From Blasia pusilla (Eukaryota; Marchantiophyta; Marchantiopsida; Blasiales), in NCBI GenBank assembly GCA_050084515.1, contig CM114273.1:43896001-43960000 (forward strand): 64,000 nt of DNA. The letters are read 5' to 3'. The position numbers and the translations under genes were made by a program. Of this stretch, positions 1-11,984 are shown piece by piece. Numbering within the stretch: position 1 is the first letter of the stretch; each line of letters starts with the position of its first letter. A model generated the notes under the pieces. That model did no database searches and was not told where the DNA came from. It saw nothing but the letters and a program-made list of their open reading frames with translations.

Positions 1-1622
1 TGACCTTCGTTATGAAGGTTCCCTCCTAATGACTTGGAAGCGCATAGAACTCGTAGATTGGATACACAAAAGTGTAGAAAAAATAAAGATTGCGGGAGAT
101 GGAGAGCGAACTGCGATTGTGAAATGCACGATTGGATAGGTTGATCGGATCGCGTTTGCTCACAGGTTCGCTTCGCTGATCAGGAGGAGAGGGTGCGGGA
201 GAGGGAGAGGGAGAGGGAGAGGGAATTGCGGAATGGATTCCCTAAGAGGAATTTTTCTACGTTTTGTGTTTGTTCACAGCGCAATGAAGCAGGAGCGGAG
301 TGAGCGTGTACTTACATCCGAAGTGCGACGCGATTCCCATTTGAAACGCTGCGCAGGGGCATGCATTCGGTCTCGTGCAGTCCTCGCTCCCGATGTCCCG
401 ATAGGGCAAGAAGTCGAGGAATCAATCAAGCAGCCGAGCAATGATTTGCACTTGTTGTTGATAGGATTGCTTCCAATCGGACATCGGAATCATGGCTCCG
501 CCTGCAGCTGAACGCTCGCTGACAGGAGCGGTGAGGCGTTTGCTTCACCCGGAGCTCATCCGCGGCGCGCCGGAAGGAGCATGCACGCGGGAGATCCGCA
601 CATCAGGGGGAGTGTGGAAGAGTCTGTATACGCGCCTGTTGACCGAGATCGCACCATCCGATCAACTTTCTCCTGCTCCGAGCTGATGACTGAGATGCTC
701 TGGGTCTCGATCCTAGCTCCTCGACTCTCCCGGGCGGCAGACATCATGATAGAATTAGGAAGGGATAAACGGAGAGTTCGTGGAGCAGGATAAGAGAGGA
801 GCTCACGGCTGCCCGACAGAGATGCAAGAATCATGCCATGACTATCGACTCCGGGATGGTTGGCGATGGCGATCCGGGCCGTAGGGCAGAACAAGGGAAG
901 ATAACATCTGATCATTACAATGCCTCTCTTTTCGACAGTTCCAGATGTGCCTGCTACTGCACGCGTCATAGGAGCGTTCCACGTTCACAATCGCAGGCAT
1001 CAGGAAGAGCATCCAGTGGTCGTCTGTCATGTGCTCATTCACTGTCGAGGTCCTTCACCTCACGGTTCAGCAGAGGCATGCAGTCCAAGATCCCAGAAGA
1101 CTGCTAATGTTACTCTTCCCATGAGGGGAGGCAAAACGTGAATCACTTTATTTGGATGCTCCCGAGTGGGGAGTGGAGCACAACGCGGATGGGAGTGGTG
1201 GACGTAGAGTTCAATTAGTGGATAACTTGTAGAAATCTAGCATCGCAGTAGAGGCCTAGCTATTATTTACTCGTGTAAAATCCTAGTCCGCGAGCACGGC
1301 AGGAAGTACAGAAAGTGAGGTCTACAGATGTGACGAGATGACTACCAGAGTTTCCGTGAAAGAGGCGATGGCGAATGCGGAAGGCCTTCTTTTCTGAAAG
1401 AATCGATGTGGAATGAGGCAACGCCCTGCCCTTCTAAGCTTTAGAGTTCATCTAAAGGTAATGAACTTCCATCTAACCCCCTGGCACAATTCGCTGTCTC
1501 CTCGGAACGGACGGTGTTGAGGTCCAAAATGCCTGTGAGGCGGAGACAATCTTGGTGCTTAAGAATGTTTTCGGATTTGAGTTTTGATGAATTGACAATT
1601 AAGCTGCACCATTCGCAACGCA
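1..1622. other. Region left of the CHUP1-like gene, no confident gene
   Basis: This stretch is more GC-rich than the rest of the window and lies downstream of the CHUP1-like stop codon. No protein family was recognised. On the minus strand a good splice donor (GTAAGT, 310-315) follows an open stretch reaching to about 493, with a possible start at 491-493. A TGA interrupts that frame after about 23 codons, so it may be a 5' UTR exon or a short first exon of a gene running left out of the window. The open frame at 556-969 on the minus strand resembles no known family. Confidence 0.3.
198..223. repeat. GGGAGA microsatellite
   Basis: A short purine-only tandem array of GGGAGA units, about four copies. 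It may be part of the leader of a leftward gene, but nothing else supports a function. Confidence 0.8.
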
Positions 1623-4600
1623 TTACGACCAGACTTCCGCAGGGTAAGACTCGATCTCAGAGGCCATATCCGAGATGAGCCTTTCTGAGAGATCATCATG
1701 ACCACCGGCGAAGTTGTATACCCGGTAAGCAAGCTGGAAAGCCCTCCATAACATTTGAGAGCATTGCCTCTGTCGATTCGCGTCGTAGGTCGTAGAACGC
1801 ACTCTGTCGATGGTGGGTGGTGATCTTGCTCTCTTGCTCTCCTGCACATTACGAACCAACGATTGAGATCTCATTTCGATTCGGTGTACAACCTGAAGAC
1901 AGAATTGAACCTGAAAAATGACCTCTTCGACAAGGAACTCATTCGGAAAGATACTTTGGATTCCTACTCGAAACGAATCTTCATGAATCATAGTAGAGAC
2001 CATGTAAAGCTCGGACCCACTGATCTAACAGATGACAAATAGGGAAAGAAGGAAGATCACTCAAGTTAGAACAGAGAGGGTACAAAACGAGACTGGGGCA
2101 GGCACGGTTCCATAGTACTAAGCCGTCCTTGCAACGCGATCAGGGCTAAGTCGAATCAGGAAACCGGCTGACCTCCATAGCCAAGTGCAGGCATCGGGAT
2201 GACAGCCCAACCATGGCCTCCTTTATCCTCCCAATGATGCTGAAGTCGAATTTGATCTTGTGATTCGCAAAGCGCTTAAAATCCTCATCCTTGGAGCCTT
2301 CCACCACTTCCAATTCCTTCTTGACCTGCAGTATGCAAATTGTGGTTTCATTAAAAGCGTGTAATCAGTTTCTTCATTCCGCTTCTTCTGAAATCCAGAC
2401 TACCGAACAGAATTCTACTGACATCTTACATCGACTGATACACTGCCTTGTCCGACCATTCAAAGTTATTGGGGTTAAGCACGTGGTGGAGGGCCTGCCA
2501 AAACTTCGGTCTAATCAATATCCACACTCAACCCAGATTAATGACTCAACTAATGTTTACACAAAGCCCAGATTACTGTAACCACACCTTCTCAAAGTAG
2601 CGTGTAACTTTCTCGAGCTGTTCCGACGCTGGTGAAATCACCTGCCACCTCTCCAAGTCTTGAGCCATAGATAGTAGCCTTGAGTAAAGTGCTGCTGCCA
2701 ATCGCATGGTCTCCAGTTTGCTACTAGGGAATCCCTTAAACCGCGCCAAAACCTGCCAACCACGGTGATTGACATAGCAACGAATAGATCAGTTTCTTAG
2801 TAGACATTATTAGAAGTCATATGATACTGCGTTTGACCGGCAAACACGTTGAAACTTCTGAAAGACTCAGATGAGTTGGATGCTATAATTAAAGTGTGTT
2901 CCAGGTTCTACCAAACTTCTGATCGTACCGGTAGTTATCTATGCTCCTGCATAAATCCCAAATCATACCTGTAATTATCTTCTCTCAAAACTCACATCGC
3001 AATTACACCATAAATTCTCTGCAACAACTTGACTTGATAAAAGAGTCTAACCTGTGTCTCATCAGTGAGATTCTCCAGCAGAGTTTCAAGTCTCTGGTGG
3101 AAGCCCATCAATTGCTCCATGTCTGCTGTCTCAAAGGTATCCACTGCCAGTCTAGCTTCTTCTATGGACCTCGCATACTGCTGCACATCATCCTCTATTT
3201 TTTGGAAGTACGATGATCTGAGCCACATGCAGTGCCAGTCAGCCACTAGACGCCAGGAAACCAGGAAGTGCACAGGCAAGATGAATAAACTTCTCCACCA
3301 GTGGGAACCACGTAATTGCACAACACTAATGCACATAATTAGAAACAAGAAAACCCATCAAAAACCACCCAAAGAGACTCACTTTTTTGTTATCTCCGCA
3401 AGAGCTTCAGCCATGCCTTCACGGGTGCCATTTGTGCTGAGCCTTCGATTGGAAGATCCTGGCCCACTTGTTGAATGCACATTAGCTGCACCCTCAATAA
3501 GGGTTTTCAAGTTCCTGTACAACCTACTGATCTTAGTAGACCGCTTCAGCTTGCTCTGCTTCTTCAAGAGTGCCATACCTCCACCTGCAAGTGGTAGGGG
3601 TGGGGGTGGGGGTGGGGGTGGAGGTGGCCCTGGCTTTCTTGGAGCACCTGCTGCAGCAGGGCCAGATGAATTCGTGATGGTTCTCAGTGGCATCCCAGAA
3701 GGAACAGGTGGTGGAACTTTTGGGGCGCTGGATAGAGAATTAAATGCAGAAGAGGTTTCAACCTGTTTCATTTGCCCTGCACATGGATTTTCTCGGTCCA
3801 ACCCCACCGAATTTGCACTAGAAGGGAACAAATGAGATCGAGTAGAATCAGCGTACTGGACTACAGTTGGACTCAGCTTGGATTGACTTCTTTGAGCTGG
3901 ATTGGGTGGGGAGGGTGTACATCTCCTGGGGGGAGTTGCCTCTTTGTTTACAAAACTCTGACCTGACCTACGTGTAGCTGATTGGGAGGGCTCGTTTGCT
4001 AAGCTAGATTGTGACCGACTTGGTGGAGTTCCTCTATTGACAAGGGTTTTAGTGTTAGTAGTAACAGCAGCTGGTTTCTTCGGCTCAATTTCTGACAGGG
4101 CAGTGGAGGAATACAGGTGAGGAGATGTGCTAGTTGAAGAACTACGAGGCGAAGAGCCCTTACTCTGAAATTTTTGAGATGGACAGTTCAAAACTCCCGG
4201 TTGCTCCATCTCTGGACTGACAAGGGATGCACATCCTTGTGGAATAGATTGCCTTCCCACATTGTTTGGAGCCACAAGTCTTCCCACTGATTGACAGAAC
4301 TCACTCTCTAGAGCTGAAGAAGCTTGGCACCAATTTGCAGGAGTCCTCATACTCAAGGGGTTGTGACCAGCCTGGTTACTGGCAGAGGTAGGAATACCCA
4401 TCGACTTGCTAACCACAGGAGGTTGAGATGTGGATCGTGAATGTATTGAAACAACAGTTGCTTTCCCTGGAGGAGCTACTGGGCGTGACAGCCTGTTTGG
4501 TACATCTCTGAACATGTTCTGGTGGGCAACTGGTGCAGAGCTTGTGGGTTCTGGGGAGATTTCAAAAGACGACTTGAGATGCTGGTTTAGAGCATCCAGT

Positions 4601-7600
4601 TTCGTAATTATGTTCTGACCTGCAAGGACAACGATACATCAATAAGCCAAGAAGATTTTGTGTATATTACAGCTTGAGCTTGTCACAATTGAGAGCTTGC
4701 ACTAAAGGAATGTGGAATAACAAAAACTCTTGTATAGTTGGCCCTAGTTGCTCCTCCCAATCCAAACTTAGACTGTGTTAGACTAAAAGCATATAGGATC
4801 AGCTCCCGAAGTGACCATCAAACAAAAGAATATGGAGGTGGGAATACTTACTCAACTGCTCTAGGGTAAACACATCTTCCGGGGCCGGACATCCTGGTTT
4901 CGTGATCTTGTTCTTACTACACTGAGACTTCATTGCTGAGTTGGCAGGAGGAGCTGCAGTCCCAGTCAAATCGTCCTGCATTTGCCTTGGTGCATCTCTT
5001 GTCCTCTTTCGTGCATTTCTCTTCTCCTCTATGTCTGACCATCACATTATCCTCTCAACTATGAGAAAAGGCAATGGAGAAGAATCACACTTCAACTAGA
5101 TATCACAGGAATGGAAATCCCAACTATGAAATTTCCTTAGCTGCCGCTTAGAAATTGAGGAGCGCAAGATATACTTACTTTGAAGACGACTGTGAGCAGC
5201 TCTTTCCATGAGATCATTGAAAGGCTCCCCAGAACTATCATCCTGATTAGACATTCACATGACCAAAATTGTCAAATCACAAGAACACTATACTCAAAGA
5301 CCCTGCCATAACTCAAATAGATCCTCACAGTTGTGGCAGTGCTTAGGCCAGCTAGAAATAGTTACAATAGTACTCACTCCTAAGAACGTTCACCATCGTT
5401 TGGTGGCTACAGGTTATGACTACATATCTTGAATCACACCAATTCATCTACGGGCTGAATGTCTAAATTTGAGCCCAATTTCCACAGTCAAACAGTCACG
5501 CCAGACAACTGTGTACCCTTATTGATTGAAGAACAAGATTAGAAACGTTCAAAGGATAGTTCTTGACATCACACATTTGTATCAGATCAGAATCACCTCT
5601 GGAGGCTCCTCCTAGACTATTACAGCAACCAGTACTGGGATGTGGCAGAGATTCTCGGACAAGTATGATCCAAGTTTGAGTCAGTTCAAGCACTCATAGT
5701 ATGTCATTGCAAACTGAGACTGACTATGTACCAGCCCCGCAGTTCTCAGACCAAATCATCCTCAAGATGCATCGGAACTGATCTGTAAGTGAGAGGAATA
5801 TGCTACATCCCAATCTTGCATTGAGGATAGAACAACGTATCCTTGAGCAGACGTAACCGAAAAGAAAATATGGGAGATTCTTACAGCTGACCCCAAGAGA
5901 AAAGGTTAACAAAGTCTCAAATTTTGTTTCACATACATCTGCCAGAAATAGGAGAAACTATATACCTTCATCGCAAAAGTGTCAACCCAGCTGCTCTCAA
6001 TGGCTCGCAGAGCCTGGTAGAACCTTTGCAGTCTCTGCACAATCCCAAACGACCAAAGTTGTAAATGCCCCGTCTAATTTTATATCCAAAATCTGTTATG
6101 CCCTCATCCACTTCCCCACTGAATCGAGTGACCCAAGGTACCCACATTGTCCGTGGAAATCATACCTGCAAAATAGGTTTCTGCCCTCCACCAGGTATCT
6201 CTGAAGATGGAAAGGAAGAACATTTTCCGGGATAAAGATTATTTAGAGCGTCCGTAGTGCTCGCCAATACCTGCATGTAGTCAATGACAATGCCACACTT
6301 GAGCACTTGCCTTGAGGACAAAAGAGCATGCTGAATTTGACCAACGAGGATAATTTCAAAGGAAGGATCGGCTACATTATGACAAAATGTGCATGATATC
6401 ATGCCTTGTGTTTGAAAGTAATGTCATACCTTATCGAGGTCAGCAGAAGGATCACAGGGGGGTAGGTTCAGCGTCTCACGGAGTAGCATCACCCGACGGC
6501 GCAATTCTACCATCACGACAAGCCCGCCAACCCATCCATAATTACCCAATCGCGCATTATCCAAATCGTGTAGACTAGCCATGTTCATATCAAGTCTCGT
6601 CTGTAAGGGTAGATTTGATGGAGCAAGAGCCTGCCGGGAAAGTCATTTCAATACGTCAGTGCACTGTCGCCGCTTCAGATTTCCTCTCTTCTTGACAACA
6701 GCTTTTGGACTCGAGATTGAGATGATATCGGACAGTCATGATCTGTAACCCCCTATTGTTTCAAGACCGCGAGCTGTGTTAAGTGAAGATTGGATGAACG
6801 GGCAGGAACATTACCTTCGGTGAGTCAGGTCCAAGAATGTCCCCTAACCGGCGTTCACTGTTTATCACACTCTCTTCCAAAGCTGTTCTTCGACGGACCG
6901 ACTCTTCCAAAGCCTGTAAGAAAAGTCGTCAAAAAGCTGCCGCTTGGTTCCGACAGTGAAGACTTGGAAGGTGAATTTGAAAACTGCTTTGAAATTAAAA
7001 TGGAATCAATACTTTGACGATGCAATGTACACAGTTTGTGGTGTAACTAGGAGAAGCCTCACTCTGGGAAGCAGTGACTTGAATGCTAACGACATAGCTC
7101 AGGGAACAAAAAGAATTCGATCGCATGTCCTCCACATAATTACATTCGGCTTGCTGCCTAAAAAAGGCTGTAGTAATTTTATTTCAGTTCAGACTATCCC
7201 CTTAAGGTTTGGCATTTAACCGAGAACCCACCGATAAGTGCATCAGCGAAACACACAACAGAGCGCGAAAGACGGGCTAGGGGGGATTAGTGCTGAAAAT
7301 TTTCTTACTCTATCAAAATCCTTGTCTACTGCGGCATTCACCAGTTGGCTTAGCTCTTCGAGTATCTGCCTTTTCCTATTACAACTTTCCTGATCACCCG
7401 CAGCAGTGTTCTCTCATTGTCTCCTAGTTTAGGAAGAAACCACTCGAAGTAATTCTGCAAGGTGTTGGAGATTTCCCGACGCCAACAGAAATATTTTATC
7501 TGCTTTAAGAGGGATGCTGAGGATACAGCGAATGGAAATTTCGAACGGCTAGATCAAGGTATCAGGAGCCTGCTATCGATCGGGCAGTCGTCAGTGTGTA

Positions 7601-8658
7601 CAGACATAGTCTCACTTGAGGAAAGGTGAACACACAGATTTGCGGAGGCTGGACTTGGAATTCTGTGGAACCTTCTCGTAAGATCACAAAAAATTCATGG
7701 AGGATCAGCTCACCCCAGCTTCTTTGACATTGGAGGCCAATTCCTGGAAAAGTAATTAAAGCCAGAGGACGATTACCGAGAGTCAAAAGGTGGATCAGGA
7801 AGATCCGAGTACTTCTAACCCATGTGCCACTCTGAAGGCACACTCCAAGTCATCCGGCGAAAACGATGGATGTCGAGAGGGAGTTTATTATATTGTTTCG
7901 GTGAGATAACTCCCAAGGGAGAAACAGGGAGCAAAGACTGCTTCAGAGGCCCACATGGAGCATGAAGGAGGTTCCTCTGGGCCCAGAGAAACCTTTCGAA
8001 GTGTTTAGACGAAAATACTGGGTGTCTAGGCGACCGTCACCATATGGTCAACTCTAGATCCACACTACTGCGTTCTTATTGAAAGGTATTCAGGAAGTCG
8101 AAACAGTACCTCTAATTCATGAATCGGTTGAAAATGTCGCCATGAGGCAGCGCAGCTTCTCCCACTGTGAAGCTAACACTTCACTATGGGAAGTGAAGCA
8201 CATAGCAGGGGAAGTAGGAACGGAAGTTGACCAAAATTGACGGATCGCGCGGAAGTTCGCATGCTCTCCGAGGACCTAAATCTCGCAGGCTAGCCTAGAA
8301 AACCGCCAGCACGGATCGTAACAGCAAAAATGTCCAATCGACAAAGCCAGATGAGGGGAAGGACATTCCACATGGACCTGAAACCTTCAATGCCGCTACT
8401 TAATCCGTGCCGCCAGGGTGGAATTCTTACCTCCCATATAATTTGGAGCTCCGCCTGGCGGTCTCCGCGGCGGAGAGATGCGTCATCCGTGTGCTTGTGG
8501 GCACTAAACAGGGACTTGAGGCGGGGTATCTTGGGCCCACATTGCCCAAGCCCCGCTTCGCATTTGCACCAACAGCGGCTCATTGCAGCTCACAACTACC
8601 TTCCACTTAGCTCTCTCAGCTTGCTAGTGAGTACCGTGATCCCGTTACGTCTGACCAT
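1623..8658 (-). CDS. CHUP1/IPGA1-superfamily protein, 14 exons
   Basis: The product is about 969 residues. Inferred exons (minus strand): 8600-8658, 8431-8503, 7714-7743, 7309-7365, 6815-6913, 6430-6630, 6166-6270, 5966-6034, 5179-5242, 4852-5034, 3383-4619, 3052-3217, 2588-2752, 1623-2024. All introns are GT-AG, phases match, and the total is 2910 nt. The N-terminal half is helical and has the block LNLPPCDPSADLDK. A serine/proline-rich middle leads to a run of about eleven prolines near residue 645. The C-terminal 300 residues are the conserved CHUP1-like domain, with YFQKIEDDVQQYARSIEE, LARFKGFPSSKLE and LWRAFQLAYRVYNFAGGHD. CHUP1 itself tethers chloroplasts to actin, and IPGA1-type relatives act on microtubules and cell shape. 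This protein lacks CHUP1's N-terminal chloroplast anchor, so a cytoskeletal role outside the envelope is inferred. The family assignment is firm and the exact role is not. The 30-nt exon and the start codon are the least certain parts. Confidence 0.88.
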
Positions 8659-10620
8659 TCCAAACAACCCCAGCTCGGGTGAAGTCACTGTTCGTCCGGT
8701 ACTGGATCGATCCTGTAGCTGGTAACGGCATCTTGTCCAACCTTTTCAACTTTGCCTTGATCGTTGATTCACCATTTCTCCCAACGATTGAGCTAGACGA
8801 AACCTCGCAAAGGATTCCCGAAACTAAATACCTTAGAAGCGTACAAGATTAAACACCACGCCAGTGTCTGCTGAATATGATGTCAACATATATTTATGAG
8901 ATCACCTTCCTCTCGGTGGATACAGCTCGTATAGGATTCTATGGAGGTTCCATATGATGGACAAGGCCGACGACACCACAATCAACAGCTAAACGCCTCC
9001 GATCCTTACGTGCGATGGAGAGCACTTTAGTGACGATACCCTGGATTCATGCCTTAAGTTCAGGGACAAATCCAGTGCAGTCAACAGGTAGTCAGCCTGA
9101 AGTCCAACTTCACCATCGACTGTTCCCGTTCTTCGCACAGGTAAGTGATGAACTGCTACCTGTACCCAAATTTCAGGACTGCTACTGAAATTCGCGAACC
9201 AAACTCAGGCAGAGTTCATTCCCATCGGGCTGCGGAGATAAGTTCGCGGCTGTCCGCCTCCTGCGAAGACTGCTTCTCGGTGCTTGTGCAGCGAATGCCT
9301 CCCTCCGAACTGTCCCTCTGTTCAGATCCGACGGATATGTAATGAGTAACGATCTCCAACCTGTCATAGATCCGGAGTACGTGAGAAAGTTGAAATACTA
9401 AAGCCTTCCCATACAAGCTTCGCATTACGCATTTCAGATGTTCGACATGTCAACTGATCAGGCTGACACCTCAAGAGCTAACTACTCGGACTCAAGGGGC
9501 GGCGTAGGCCACTGCATTCAGAGGAGGCTAAGACGTGGTTCTAGGTGTAAGCGCGAACCACTAAGTTGTCTGTATCACTCGCGCACAGAATGCGCCACAC
9601 AACTGACTGGAAGATTCCAGTTACTCTTCCCATCACCACTCGATCCATCAAGTCCAGAGACGAAGCTCCCATTGCAACACCATCTAAGAGACTACTACAT
9701 CGGCAACGTTGACGCTGTTCTCTACGTCCCTGGCACCAGATTATCATCGACGAGAACTCCCATTCAACCATCAATAAGAACAACGCACTCCCTCCTATCG
9801 GGCCTGATAGTGCCTACCGCACCGCCTGTCTAATGAGAATTCATAATACTTCAAACCTGAATCCAACACGACTGTAAATAAAGCTACAATATATGACACC
9901 AAGCAACACATTCTCCCAAGGAACAGAGATTACCTTCCCAAGCACCCTACCCCTCCGCCGTTTCCTTCACCGTCTTCTCAAGCGCCTCACCACGATCAGC
10001 AATCCATCAGAGCCCTCATCTGCCTTCCGACGATTTTTCTGGCCGACAGAATCACACCACCAGGTATCAGAATCGCATGATCATCTTCACCATCCCGCAA
10101 TACCACAGCCGGTACAATTCTCAACACCTCCCACAACTCCTCAACCTCCTCAACCTCTCACTTCTCACCCGTGAGATTCGAGCTTCAGCGCAATCAAGGC
10201 CGAAAACAATCCGTGAACCCACCCTCCATCTACTCAATCAATGGAGAGCGTTTCACGCCGGAGTACCTCCAAACTCGAGCGCAAACAACGCGCAGCATTC
10301 ATATCCGAATGTGAGGCCTCATCCCCTCCCATCAATGAAACCGCAGCATGCAATTTGTGATCTCCTTCCCTCCACTGCGTCCACAACTCGATCTCAAATT
10401 CAAAATCTCTGTCTCTTTCCTCTCCCCTCTCGTATTCTCTGAGACTCGAACCAGCGCCTTCACTTTCGAGACAACCTGGACGAGGAGGAGGAGGGACTTT
10501 TGGCAGCTAGCTGTTTCTTTCCCGTTTCTTTTACCAGATCGGTCTCTCTTTTCGGGAACCGCGGCAGGAATTACTTGCAGTGGGAGGCGGGTCGCACTAG
10601 GCTTGGCTCAAAGAGGTTAG
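8659..10620 (-). promoter_or_regulatory. Probable leader and promoter region of the CHUP1-like gene
   Basis: No conserved protein was found here. On the minus strand the part from about 10560 down to 9936 is purine-rich and GC-richer than its surroundings, and it ends in a plausible donor (GGGAAG|GTAATC, near 9935). That is typical of a 5' UTR exon followed by a leader intron. Transcription would then start near 10.5 kb. The plus-strand open frames at 9438-10620 are low-complexity shadows. The transcription start is inferred, not seen. Confidence 0.35.
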
Positions 10621-11119
10621 TGCTAATAATCACTGATGATTTAACAAATTAATCATTATTAATTAATCATCGGCAATCATCCATGCTGGTCTAGGACACC
10701 TCCCTCCCTTCCTTCCTTCTCTTCGAGACTGTGAAATGGCTTAGTGGTAAGTGGGGTTAACAACTTAACCGCATTCGGGCGTAAGTAATTGCGGTCACTT
10801 AATGCGGAGGACCTGACTTACGCCTGGTGAAGTGGTGATGACCGCCTGGGGTGCTGCAGACCGGTAACCGTTCCGGTAATCAATCCGCGGTTCGCAGCCT
10901 GCCCGGCGCCATCAACTGCATGGCTTCGGCTTATGGCGAGGTTATGGGGGGTGGATGGATGGACAGCTACTGGAAGAGCAGTTCGTTATTAGAACATAAT
11001 GGAGCCGAGTGAGCGACTGGACGGAGTATGCCATCGTATTATTAGTGACTAAATTAGTTAAAGTAATCCCAACAAGGTTTTCATGTTATTCTTGTTTTAA
11101 TTTATTATTTAATACACTG
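10621..11119. other. Intergenic, no gene seen
   Basis: Mixed-composition sequence between the presumed leader of the CHUP1-like gene and the AT-rich repeat zone. A short TTAATCATTATTAATTAATC palindromic patch lies near 10645. No open frame or RNA gene was recognised. Confidence 0.5.
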
Positions 11120-11400
11120 TAAAAGTGACCGTGTACGGTGAGTTCTAGTTCCATGCAACGGGTATTATTGGGTTTTATTTCTAATAAATATTTCATTTTT
11201 CACGAAACCCACCATTAAGGTGCGCATGCATGCAAGATATATCTAAGTTATAAATTCTTGTAAAGTGTCCATTTGCTGACCATGCACGGTTAGTTTTACT
11301 TTCATGCAAGAGTATTTTAGGTTTCCATTCTTTATAAACATTTTAGTTTTCAACTAACCCACTAGTAAAGTGTCCATGCATACAATGTACGATATTTATA
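11120..11400. repeat. Two diverged tandem copies of a ~150-bp AT-rich unit
   Basis: The segments 11120-11240 and 11265-11400 share the same order of words: a GTAAA-GTG start, CATGCA.GG, TTCATGCAA, a run close to TTTATAAACATTT, AACCCAC, then TAAAGTGTCCATGCAT. They look like old tandem copies of a repeat or of a Helitron terminus. No coding content was found. Confidence 0.5.
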
Positions 11401-11984
11401 TAAGTTATCAATAATTAAAAATAAAATCTTTTTTAATAAATTTTATTCTATGCAAATAGTATACAAATTTAAGATTTTATTTAATTATTGAATCTCTTGG
11501 TACACTACTTTTTTCATCCCACAAGAAAGTCTTTTGGGTGAACGGAGAGCTAAACATGAGAACACTACTTTTTGGGTGTAAAACATGGATCATAGTATGA
11601 ATTGAATTCATTCTTCCTACTCTAGATAATGCCATGAGAAACACGTATGAAGATAAGTAAATTCCAACATTTTAAAAATTTTGACTTTGTGACCTATTAA
11701 TAGAGAATTTTAATCTATGCAAATCAAAAAGCAGACTTATATGTAATATATTGCATGAATGTACAAATAATTAAATGAGGATCATTAGTTGGTCCTTATG
11801 AACCATTCGTGTTCCAAAATAGCTTAATCGACCTACCAATTTTCAAACACAAATTATGTGTAGGTAGTCCATAAGGTAAGCATGTGAAATCACAATTGTG
11901 TTGGATATATGTAGCTTATTCCCTTATTTGGAAGAGACTCAATTCTAAGGTAAGTATGCTCGTGTGCATAACACACATTTGTTA

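Noticed and set aside
3065-3835. Plus-strand 256-codon frame with a poly-Gly run
   Set aside because: It is the antisense shadow of the CHUP1-like exons. The glycine run mirrors the polyproline tract, and splice phases on the minus strand explain the region fully.
10733-10800. GGCTTAGTGGTAAG... as a possible tRNA gene
   Set aside because: No cloverleaf could be formed and no clear B box (GGTTCRANTCC) is present.
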